A stretch of 13,930 nt of DNA, from contig CAXPZW010000052.1 in the NCBI GenBank assembly GCA_964221845.1, positions 1-13,930 on the forward strand. The letters run 5' to 3'. Below are positions 1 to 7,259 of this stretch, piece after piece (within the stretch, counting starts at the first letter, position 1; each line of letters opens with the position of its first letter). Position numbers and translations under genes: made by a program. Origin of the DNA: CAXPZW01 sp964221845. Lineage in GTDB: Bacteria; Bacteroidota; Bacteroidia; Flavobacteriales_D; Sanyastnellaceae. Under the pieces are notes generated by a model. It searched no databases. It was not told the origin of the DNA and saw nothing but the letters and a program-made list of their open reading frames with translations.

Positions 1-447
1 GCCGTGCAACTGCGCCCCTCCTACACCCGTGCTTTGCGCAAGTGGCGCACCCTGGCCGCCACCTCCGGCAACCAGGAACAAGCCCTGCGTGCGCGGATTT
101 TCTTGGAGGAGCAGCGCCAAGACCCGGACTCCACCTACGCTCTGGCCCGCGACCTGCACAAAGCCGATCGCTACCCGGAAGCCCAAGATTGGTACGCCCG
201 CGCCGAAGCCCAAGGCAAACAAGACAAGTGGGTGGCCTACTGGAGCGCCAAAGCCCACGAAGAAGCCGGGGACAACACGGCCGCACGCAGCGGGTATAGC
301 CTTGCGCTCGACCGCGACCCCAACCACAAATTCAGCCTATACCGCATGGCCTTGCTCGAAGCAAACGCCGGACGCATGAATAACCCTTACGCTCGAAAGC
401 TCAAGTCCCTTTATCCCGCCTTTGCGGCAGAAAAACAAATCAAATGA
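1..447 (+). CDS. TPR-repeat protein, C-terminal fragment (5' end outside window)
   Basis: The reading frame is open from the first base, so the gene begins upstream; the GTG at position 4 is only an internal codon. The visible 148 or so residues are helical and show tetratricopeptide-like pairs, for example a segment ending in DRYPEAQDWYARAEA and another with GDNTAARSGYSLALDRDPNH, which has the usual A..Y..AL..DP spacing. TPR domains are protein-interaction scaffolds. No catalytic motif is seen. The stop codon overlaps the start of the next gene by 4 bases (ATGA at 444-447), which suggests translational coupling with the outer-membrane barrel gene. A TPR domain joined to a barrel is a known layout (YaiO-like, SLAM-like proteins), here apparently split into two genes. 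The exact function is unknown. Confidence 0.85.
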   Translation, partial: AVQLRPSYTRALRKWRTLAATSGNQEQALRARIFLEEQRQDPDSTYALARDLHKADRYPEAQDWYARAEAQGKQDKWVAYWSAKAHEEAGDNTAARSGYSLALDRDPNHKFSLYRMALLEANAGRMNNPYARKLKSLYPAFAAEKQIK

Positions 448-1697
448 AACGGATTGCCTTCTTGCTCCTTTGTGTCGTCGCCACCGGCGCGGCCGCCCAG
501 TCCACCCTCAACCTGGAAGCCGAAATGGCGCCGGGCTACCGCTTCAACGTCTTCAATTCTCCCGAGGACTATGTGCGCACGCCCGGTGACACGCTGTTTG
601 CCGACAGCCTGCTGGTCAACGATGCCTTCCTGTATGGGAAGTTCTCGGCCAATGTGAAATGGAAGCGCGGCATCCACCGCTTCCGCCTGGAGACCGACGC
701 CGAGATTCTGCGTTACCAAAACACCCCCAGCGCCCACGCCACCGAACTCCAGGGCCAGCTCAAGTATGACCGACGCGCTTCCAGCGACCGCCGTCAAGGG
801 GCGAGCCTGCGCCTGCGCAAACAAGACCGCTTGGGCTTGAACGTGCTGGGCAGCGAACTGCTGACCCCCTTTAGCTTTTGGCAAGCCGCCGGAACCGGAT
901 ACGTGCTTTGGAAAAACCCGGCAGACCACACCTTCAAACTGGAGGCCGCCTACAGCTACAAAGACTACCAAGCCTGCGACGGCTGCGGCCAGCAAGGCGA
1001 AAACGTGGCCCTGGACCAACACGAGTGGAGCATTGAGGCCCAACGCGTGTGGCTGCTTGGACGTGCACACGAAGCCAAACGCACGCTGGCACTTTCGGTG
1101 CGCTACCGCGATCGCCAATACACCGATTGGTTCAACTACGATTTGCTGGACGACGCGGCCGACCCACTGGCCCCGACCCCCTTCTTGCCGTTTGATAGCC
1201 TGGGCCAATACCCTGCACGCGCTTGGCGCTACGTGGTGGGCAAGCTCACGTGGAACCTGCCGGTGGCCGAAGGCATCGAAGTCAAGCCCATGCTGGAGTA
1301 CACCCGGCGTTGGGACGTATCGGAAGGCGATTTTGGGTTCCACCAATACCAGCCCGGCGTGTACGTCTACCTGCAACGCGGCGTATGGAGTGCCAAACTG
1401 CACACCTCCTACACCCTGCGCAACTACACCGACCGCTTGGCTGAGCAGGACACCCCTACCCCGTTCCCCACGCTCACCTACACCTACTTGCGCAACAGCC
1501 TGCGGATTGACCGCGCGTTGGGCCAAGAATGGTTTTTGTGGGGTGAAGTCACCAGTGCCAACCGTACCTCAAACACCAGTGCTATCGATACGCGCGTACG
1601 CCGCTCGTACCGAAACGGCGGCGTGATGGTGGGTGTGACTTGGAGTTGGGAAGGCGAGCGTACCCGCCGGACTACCAAGGTGTATACCGATCAGTAG
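444..1697 (+). CDS. Outer-membrane beta-barrel protein with signal peptide, function unknown
   Basis: This 417-residue protein starts at an ATG that overlaps the preceding stop codon. It opens with a clear Sec signal peptide (MKRIAFLLLCVVATGAAAQ, probable cleavage after AAAQ). The rest alternates polar and aromatic residues in many short amphipathic strands rich in Tyr and Trp, with no hydrophobic helices, as expected for an outer-membrane barrel. The last strand candidate is GGVMVGVTWSWE, followed by a short charged tail. A CxxC pair (C178, C181, in CDGCG) lies in a likely loop; these are unusual residues for a barrel and could form a disulfide or bind metal. I cannot assign a named family. 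Because of the 4-base overlap it very likely acts with the TPR protein encoded just upstream. The 149 bases after it hold no gene. Confidence 0.85.
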   Translation: MKRIAFLLLCVVATGAAAQSTLNLEAEMAPGYRFNVFNSPEDYVRTPGDTLFADSLLVNDAFLYGKFSANVKWKRGIHRFRLETDAEILRYQNTPSAHATELQGQLKYDRRASSDRRQGASLRLRKQDRLGLNVLGSELLTPFSFWQAAGTGYVLWKNPADHTFKLEAAYSYKDYQACDGCGQQGENVALDQHEWSIEAQRVWLLGRAHEAKRTLALSVRYRDRQYTDWFNYDLLDDAADPLAPTPFLPFDSLGQYPARAWRYVVGKLTWNLPVAEGIEVKPMLEYTRRWDVSEGDFGFHQYQPGVYVYLQRGVWSAKLHTSYTLRNYTDRLAEQDTPTPFPTLTYTYLRNSLRIDRALGQEWFLWGEVTSANRTSNTSAIDTRVRRSYRNGGVMVGVTWSWEGERTRRTTKVYTDQ

Positions 1698-1774
1698 GAG
1701 GTCAGGAATCCAACCATACGGATGGCCCAAACAACGGAAACGACTGGTCAGGAGGGAACACTGCTGCCAATTCG

Positions 1775-1806
1775 CCTGCAATCCTACTTGGTTAAAGTCC
1801 TGCAAT
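1775..1806 (+). repeat. Pair of 8-bp direct repeats ahead of the metal-export operon
   Basis: The octamer CCTGCAAT occurs at 1775-1782 and again at 1799-1806, so the two starts are 24 bases apart. A related TGCCAAT lies just upstream at about 1765-1771. The pair lies in the only sizeable non-coding gap upstream of the small protein gene and the cus-type operon, where an operator would be expected. The repeats are short enough to arise by chance, so a regulator-binding role is only a suggestion. Confidence 0.25.
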
Positions 1807-1846
1807 TTTGAGGGCCCAACAGATCAAAAAGTGCACATTTGAAGTG

Positions 1847-2203
1847 ATGCGCAGTGCATTCGCCTATATCGCCACGTGCTTGATTCTCATTTCTGCCTCA
1901 GGATTACGGGTAGGGATGGATTCAGGAAAGGTAGGCTTGGGAATCGCCTTCGAGGTATTTCCATGCACTTGCGGGGCTCCTTGCGAGGATGCGCCTGAAG
2001 GGGCTGCAGTGGTTTACGACGCTGACGGCATCCCCTTCTCGTGGGACACGGTGGACAATCAGCCCGCCGTTGTTTCTTCTTTTGCGCCCACATACTCGGT
2101 GTTCACTGCTGAAGTGGTAAGCACAGTTGGAACTTATTTGGATCATTGGATCCCTCCTGACAAACCTCCACAGTTCCTGTTGTTCGACGACTGGCGATTG
2201 TAA
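1847..2203 (+). CDS. Small exported cysteine-containing protein, first gene of the metal-export cluster
   Basis: I place the start at the ATG at 1847 (an in-frame GTG lies directly before it, at 1844) rather than the TTG at 1808. The ATG puts a hydrophobic leader (MRSAFAYIATCLILISASG) at the N-terminus and gives a 118-residue protein. After the leader comes a compact cysteine cluster, C40, C42 and C46 (CTCGAPC), and the C-terminus is proline-rich and hydrophobic (WIPPDKPPQFLLF). Small exported proteins with a cysteine cluster in the middle and a PP motif near the end often precede CusA genes in Bacteroidota (the HYC_CC_PP group). The general plan matches, but the HYC and CC motifs are not literally present, so membership is not established. 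Position 71 bases upstream of the pump gene suggests a metal-related role. No function is proven. Confidence 0.65.
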   Translation: MRSAFAYIATCLILISASGLRVGMDSGKVGLGIAFEVFPCTCGAPCEDAPEGAAVVYDADGIPFSWDTVDNQPAVVSSFAPTYSVFTAEVVSTVGTYLDHWIPPDKPPQFLLFDDWRL

Positions 2204-2206
2204 ACC

Positions 2207-2270
2207 GGTGATAAAGGCGCTCACAATAGCGTTGAATTCGAAGTGTTCAAGTGTAGAACCCTTTATCACC
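2207..2270 (+). promoter_or_regulatory. Long inverted-repeat element ending 4 bases before the cusA start
   Basis: An 11-base arm GGTGATAAAGG (2207-2217) is matched perfectly by CCTTTATCACC (2260-2270), separated by 42 bases. The enclosed stretch can form two smaller hairpins: CGCT/AGCG (2218-2221 with 2228-2231) and TTGAA/TTCAA (2232-2236 with 2246-2250). As RNA this would be a three-way junction whose closing stem ends 4 nucleotides before the CusA ATG at 2275, covering the ribosome-binding region. It fills nearly all of the gap between the small-protein gene and cusA. Possible roles are control of pump translation, attenuation, an RNA-processing site, or a remnant of a small repeat element. 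No long T-run follows the stem, which argues against a simple terminator. Confidence 0.5.
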
Positions 2271-2274
2271 CTCC

Positions 2275-5200
2275 ATGCATTCCTTTGTCCGATTTTTTCT
2301 AGACCACAAGCTGGTCTCGATCCTCCTGTTGTGCGGCATCCTGTTGGGTGGCGTTGCAGTCAGCCCATTTGATTGGGAGACGGGTGGCATCCCGCGCAAC
2401 CCCGTTCCGGTGGACGCCATTCCTGATTTGGGGGAGAACCAGCAAATTGTATTCACCTCTTGGAGTGGAAGGTCTCCCCAAGATGTTGAAGACCAAGTCA
2501 CCTACCCACTGACCACAGCATTGCTGGGCATTCCCGGCGTGCGAACGATTCGTAGTTCGTCCCTGTTTGGGGCTTCGAATATCTATGTCATCTTCGAAGA
2601 AGGGGTGGACTTCTATTGGAGTCGATCGCGCATTCTTGAAAAGTTGAATGCCCTTCCTGCGGGCCTTCTTCCCGAAGAGGTTCAACCCTCTCTGGGACCG
2701 GATGCCACGGCATTGGGGCAGGTCTTTTGGTACAGCATAGAAGGACAGGATTCCACAGGCAAGACCACCGGGGGTTGGGATCTTCAAGAACTCCGTACCA
2801 TCCAAGACTTCAATGTAAAGTTGGCCTTGGGCTCAACCCCTGGTGTGGCCGAAGTTGCTAGCATCGGTGGGCATGTTTTGGAATTTCATGTGGACGTTGA
2901 CCCGGTCGCGCTGGAACGCTACGACCTCACGTTGCAACAGGTCATGTCGGCCATTCGCAGCAGCAACAAGGAAGTCGGTGCGAGCACCATGGAAATCAAC
3001 CGGGCAGAATACTTTGTACGCGGGCTAGGCTACCTCAAGTCGATCTCAGACTTGGCCTCAACTGTGATCAAAATGCAGGGACAGGTCCCGGTTCGCATTG
3101 CAGACGTCGCCGAAGTCAGCACTGGACCAGCAGCCCGCAGAGGCGTGTTGGATCGCGGGGGCGCCGAAGCCGTGGGCGGAGTGGTCGTGGCACGCTACGG
3201 TGCCAACCCCATGGAGGTGATCAACAGCGTCAAAGAAAAAATCAAACTGATTGCTCCCGGCCTCCCTGAAAAAACGTTGGAAGACGGCCGCAAGAGCAAG
3301 CTGACCATTGTGCCATTCTACGACCGAACGGGGTTGATTCAGGAAACCTTAGGAACCTTGAATGAGACCCTGTCATTGGAGTTACTGATTACACTCATTG
3401 TAGTCATCGTCATGGTGATGAATCTGCGTGCTTCACTGATCATTTCCAGTGTGCTTCCCCTGTCCATACTCGGCTGTTTCATTGCCATGCGCGCGGCCGG
3501 GGTAGATGCCAACATTGTAGCCCTTTCAGGAATTGCCATCGCCATTGGAACCATGGTGGACATCGGGGTCATTCTCACCGAGAACATCCTGAGTCACCTA
3601 GCGGTCAAAGACGCCGCCAAGTCTGCCAAAGAAGCCATTGTCGCCGCTACAGCAGAAGTATTGCCTGCAGTCCTCACTGCGGTGGGCACCACGGTGGTTT
3701 CATTCCTACCTGTGTTCACCTTGATGCATGCGGAGGGCAAACTGTTCCGCCCACTGGCTTTTACCAAGACCTTTGCATTGATATCAGCCGTTGGGGTGGC
3801 CATGTTGCTGGTGCCCTTGATTGCCCATATTCTCTACAAATCCGGCCTGGAACGTCAACGCGGACGAACGCTTCTCAATGTTTTGGCAATCCTCTTGGGC
3901 ATTGCGGGCGCGATGCTGCAAAGTTCGCTTTGGCTGTGGCTCATTCCCGCGGGTTTGGTGGGCATCGTTGTTCCACGTCTCAAACTCATCAAGAAAACAG
4001 TCCGAGAACCACTTGTAGCGCTGCTGTTTGCCGGGTTGGCTGCAGTAGTGTTGGGATTGGTCTGGGAACCGCTTGGGCCGGCCGGTGCGCCGTGGCAGCA
4101 AACCCTGTTGACCCTGGTTGTAGTCGGCTCTGTACTGGGCGGTTTCTACGTGTTTCAGCGTCACTACGAAACACTGCTTACTTGGTGCCTTCGCCGCAAA
4201 CGCACCTTTATGCTTCTACCGCTCTCATTGGTGGTGCTCGGCGTCTTTTGCTGGATTGGCGCGGCGCAGTTGTTTGGAGTGTCCGAGGATCGGGTGGCCC
4301 ATTCCAAGATTTGGAGTGCCCTGGACGATGCGTTTCCAGGGTTGAGTTCTGAATTCATGCCGAGTTTGGACGAGGGCAGCTTTTTGCTCATGCCTACCTC
4401 CATGCCGCATGCAGGCATGCAAGAAAACCAAGAGGTACTGGCTCAACTAGACATGGCAGTGTCCCAAATCCCAGAAGTTACCGAGGTGGTTGGAAAACTT
4501 GGGCGCATCGAAAGCGCATTGGATCCCGCTCCAATCTCGATGTATGAAAACATCATTCACTACGCCCCAGAGTATGCCCAGGATGCGCATGGAAAGCGGA
4601 TCCGATTCAAAGTGGACAGCAATGGCACGTTTGTCCGCGACCAGCAAAACGCATTGATTCCCGACCCGAACGGAGCATACTTCAGGAACTGGCGACCTCA
4701 CATCCAATCGCCCGAGGACATTTGGAAAGAAATTCAGAACGTGGAACTCCCAGGGGTAACTGCTGCTCCCAAACTGCAGCCCATAGAAACCCGACTCGTC
4801 ATGCTTCAATCCGGCATGCGTTCTCCCATGGGCATCAAGGTCAACGGCCCAGACTTGCCCACCATTGAACAATTTGGCCTGCAATTGGAGCGCATCCTCA
4901 AAGGGGTAAAAGGAGTGAAACGAGAAACCGTTTTCGCCGAGCGCATGGTCGGCAAGCCATACTTGACCGTTGTCCCAGACCGCCAATTGCTTGCTCAGTA
5001 CGGCCTCACCTTGGAGCAACTGAATTCGGTGGTTCAAATGGCCGTTGGTGGGATGAAAGCCTCCACGTTTATTGCAGGTAGAGAGCGCTATGCTATCCGT
5101 GTTCGTTATCCGCGTGAATGGCGCAGCGCACCGGATGAAATCGCAGGCATTCAAATCCCTCTGCCATCAGGTGGGCGCATTGCTTTGGATCAATTGGCCT

Positions 5201-6003
5201 CGGTTGACTTTGTCAAAGGCCCTCAAATGATCCGAAGCGAAAACACATTCCTTCAAGGCTACGTGTTGTTCGATCGGATGGGCGATTTTTCTGAAAACGA
5301 CGTGGTGCATCACGCACAATCCGCCATCGAAGGACTGATCGCTCAAGGAAAACTGCGCGTTCCCGCCGGAGTGAGTTTTGAGTTTGCCGGCAACTACCAA
5401 AACCAACTCCGAGCCGAAAAACGATTGAGGCTGGTGATCCCCATTTCCTTGGGCATCATCCTGTTGATTCTTTACCTCCAATTTGGTTCAGTCCGGGTGG
5501 CGGCCATGATTTTTTCCAGTGTAGCCGTGGCCTTCGCCGGAGGATTCATCTTACTGTGGCTGTACTCCAAACCGGGATTCATGGATCTGGAGTTGGGTAC
5601 TTGGCACTTGCGGGAGATGTTCCAAATAGAACCGGTGCATTTGAGTGTCGCAGTTTGGGTTGGTTTCCTGGCGCTATTTGGCATTGCGACGGATGATGGG
5701 GTGGTCATGGGCACCTACCTCAACCAAGAATTTATACGCCAACAACCGACTAGCGTAGCAGCGATACGCAGCGCAACACTGACGGCTGGGAGCCGACGCA
5801 TTCGCCCCTGTTTGATGACCACAGCAACCACCTTGCTGGCGTTGTTCCCCATTTTGACTTCTACAGGAAAGGGATCCGACATCATGGTTCCGATGGCCAT
5901 CCCCGCAGTTGGAGGCATGACCATCGCCTTGATCACCCTGTTTGTCATTCCCGTATTGTTTTGCTGGCGGGCTGAATTGGCACTTAAAAAGCATGCATCA
6001 TGA
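2275..6003 (+). CDS. cusA: CusA-type heavy-metal efflux RND pump (Cu(I)/Ag(I) class)
   Basis: This inner-membrane proton-driven pump exports metal through the adaptor and outer-membrane channel encoded next to it. It has 1242 residues, against about 1047 in E. coli CusA. The N-terminal membrane helix is at residues 13-29. The TM4 motif MVDIGVILTEN holds D429 and E436 of the proton path. M706, M756 and M843 align with the three Cu(I)/Ag(I)-binding methionines of E. coli CusA (M573, M623, M672), in LLMPTSMP, APISMYEN and VMLQSGMRSP. The E. coli relay residues E939 and K984 correspond to D1140 and C1179. The extra length lies mainly in added hydrophobic segments between TM6 and TM7 (about 533-625) and in periplasmic insertions near 665-690 and 765-812. 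Its stop codon overlaps the next gene by 4 bases. The family is certain; the substrate is inferred from the methionines. Confidence 0.96.
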   Translation: MHSFVRFFLDHKLVSILLLCGILLGGVAVSPFDWETGGIPRNPVPVDAIPDLGENQQIVFTSWSGRSPQDVEDQVTYPLTTALLGIPGVRTIRSSSLFGASNIYVIFEEGVDFYWSRSRILEKLNALPAGLLPEEVQPSLGPDATALGQVFWYSIEGQDSTGKTTGGWDLQELRTIQDFNVKLALGSTPGVAEVASIGGHVLEFHVDVDPVALERYDLTLQQVMSAIRSSNKEVGASTMEINRAEYFVRGLGYLKSISDLASTVIKMQGQVPVRIADVAEVSTGPAARRGVLDRGGAEAVGGVVVARYGANPMEVINSVKEKIKLIAPGLPEKTLEDGRKSKLTIVPFYDRTGLIQETLGTLNETLSLELLITLIVVIVMVMNLRASLIISSVLPLSILGCFIAMRAAGVDANIVALSGIAIAIGTMVDIGVILTENILSHLAVKDAAKSAKEAIVAATAEVLPAVLTAVGTTVVSFLPVFTLMHAEGKLFRPLAFTKTFALISAVGVAMLLVPLIAHILYKSGLERQRGRTLLNVLAILLGIAGAMLQSSLWLWLIPAGLVGIVVPRLKLIKKTVREPLVALLFAGLAAVVLGLVWEPLGPAGAPWQQTLLTLVVVGSVLGGFYVFQRHYETLLTWCLRRKRTFMLLPLSLVVLGVFCWIGAAQLFGVSEDRVAHSKIWSALDDAFPGLSSEFMPSLDEGSFLLMPTSMPHAGMQENQEVLAQLDMAVSQIPEVTEVVGKLGRIESALDPAPISMYENIIHYAPEYAQDAHGKRIRFKVDSNGTFVRDQQNALIPDPNGAYFRNWRPHIQSPEDIWKEIQNVELPGVTAAPKLQPIETRLVMLQSGMRSPMGIKVNGPDLPTIEQFGLQLERILKGVKGVKRETVFAERMVGKPYLTVVPDRQLLAQYGLTLEQLNSVVQMAVGGMKASTFIAGRERYAIRVRYPREWRSAPDEIAGIQIPLPSGGRIALDQLASVDFVKGPQMIRSENTFLQGYVLFDRMGDFSENDVVHHAQSAIEGLIAQGKLRVPAGVSFEFAGNYQNQLRAEKRLRLVIPISLGIILLILYLQFGSVRVAAMIFSSVAVAFAGGFILLWLYSKPGFMDLELGTWHLREMFQIEPVHLSVAVWVGFLALFGIATDDGVVMGTYLNQEFIRQQPTSVAAIRSATLTAGSRRIRPCLMTTATTLLALFPILTSTGKGSDIMVPMAIPAVGGMTIALITLFVIPVLFCWRAELALKKHAS

Positions 6004-7259
6004 GCGCAACGAAAAAAACTGTGCTACGGACGTTCTTGTACCTGACCCTTGGCCCTTTCATGCTGGGTGCGGCTCTTGAAATGGACGGGCAGTCACCCCC
6101 GGAAAAGAGCCTTGACCAGGTTCAAGAGATGACCCTGGCTTCTGACCCTGGGGTGGTCCAACACCGCCTTCAAGCCTCCGCAGCCCTGCGCGCAGAAGCA
6201 AGCGCCGGCACTTGGGCAGACCCCATGCTTTCATTCGGGGTGTTTGCCGCTCCCATCGAAACACGCAACGGACCCCAACAAGCCACTGCAAGTCTCATGC
6301 AGCCGCTACCGCTTTTTGGAGCGACCAATGTCGATGCCGCACTGCACGCTGAGCGCACCGCCCGGGCCAACATTCTGACCGACCAAACGCAGGCCAGCGC
6401 GGTACATCAAGCTACCCTTGCGTGGTGGAATTGGCAGCTCAACGCTGCAAATTCGCACCTGCTCAGCGATGAACTTGCGCTGATCCAAGATATGCAAGAC
6501 CTCACCAAACAGGCCTACACGAACGGTCAAGCCGACGCGTTGGCCTTGGTACTGCTCGACAGCGAACTTGCACATCGCAAAGGGCTGCATGCCCAAGCGC
6601 AAGCCAACAAGCAGTTGTGGCTCCAGCAACTCCACCTGCTCTCTGGGGATTCTGCATGGACACCCCAGCCGGGTGCGTTGGTGCCAGCGGCATCCGGATC
6701 ATTCTGGCAATGGCAACATCAGGATACCACCCTGTTCTTTTCGGAACGACTGGCCATCAATGCAGCCAACACCGCCAGCTTGCAGGAAGACCTATCCCAG
6801 ATCGGAACACAACCACAAGTCAGTGTCGGCTTGCAATACTTTGCTATTGGACCTTCACAAGGAACCGCCTCGGATAATGGCCAAGATGCTTGGCTGCCAT
6901 CCATTCGCCTGAGTTTACCCATCCACAGCAAACGTAATTCAGCCATTCGAGAGGCGGCCTCCCTGCGCACGCAAGCGGCAGCATCCCAAACCGCTGAAGC
7001 GCGTCAGCAACGCGTATTCATCCTTCAAGAGCTCCAAAGGCGTTGGAAAATCTTGGCGGTGGAATGCACACGCATCGAGGCGCAATTGGAGCTGTCTGAA
7101 CAAGCCATTGCACTCGCCGAAGCGGCATACACCCAAGATTCACGCGACTTGGAGTTTGTCCTTCGACTCTACCGCAAGCACATCGAGCTAGAACTTGAGC
7201 TGCTGCAACTGTACACCCAAGCCCACTCAACATTGGCCACCTTAAATCTGATGCAATGA
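6000..7259 (+). CDS. TolC/CusC-like outer-membrane efflux channel protein
   Basis: A 419-residue outer-membrane factor of the TolC family, expected to trimerise and form the exit duct for the CusA-type pump. The N-terminus has a hydrophobic export signal (about residues 8-25). It lacks the lipidated cysteine found in E. coli CusC, so it is probably not a lipoprotein. After it come two long helical, Ala/Gln/Leu-rich halves, each with the TolC pattern: repeats such as DPGVVQHRLQASAALRAEA, a strand segment with PMLSFGVFAAPIE and QPLPLFG, and in the second half PQVSVGLQYFAIG and LPSIRLSLPI. Start and stop codons overlap both neighbours by 4 bases (ATGA at 6000-6003 and 7256-7259), so the pump, channel and adaptor are translationally coupled in the order A-C-B. 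The family is sure. A specific symbol is not assigned. Confidence 0.9.
   Translation: MSATKKTVLRTFLYLTLGPFMLGAALEMDGQSPPEKSLDQVQEMTLASDPGVVQHRLQASAALRAEASAGTWADPMLSFGVFAAPIETRNGPQQATASLMQPLPLFGATNVDAALHAERTARANILTDQTQASAVHQATLAWWNWQLNAANSHLLSDELALIQDMQDLTKQAYTNGQADALALVLLDSELAHRKGLHAQAQANKQLWLQQLHLLSGDSAWTPQPGALVPAASGSFWQWQHQDTTLFFSERLAINAANTASLQEDLSQIGTQPQVSVGLQYFAIGPSQGTASDNGQDAWLPSIRLSLPIHSKRNSAIREAASLRTQAAASQTAEARQQRVFILQELQRRWKILAVECTRIEAQLELSEQAIALAEAAYTQDSRDLEFVLRLYRKHIELELELLQLYTQAHSTLATLNLMQ

Noticed and set aside
411..1526. A 371-codon open frame on the minus strand across the barrel gene
   Set aside because: It lies wholly antisense to the coupled TPR and barrel genes, has no recognisable domain, and is rich in low-complexity Val/Gly/Ala. 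Long antisense frames are expected in GC-rich coding DNA.
1807..1841. Possible Bacteroidota-type promoter: TTTG (1807-1810) and CACATTTG (1834-1841) before the small gene
   Set aside because: The spacer (23 bases) is longer than usual, the -7 box has a mismatch, and transcription would begin almost at the ATG. Not strong enough to list as a feature.
1808..1846. TTG start extending the small protein upstream
   Set aside because: The added residues (LRAQQIKKCTFEV) would bury the signal sequence; the ATG at 1847 puts it at the N-terminus.
2275..6003. CzcA-type (Zn/Co/Cd) assignment for the pump
   Set aside because: The three substrate methionines of the CusA class are all in place (M706, M756, M843), favouring Cu(I)/Ag(I).
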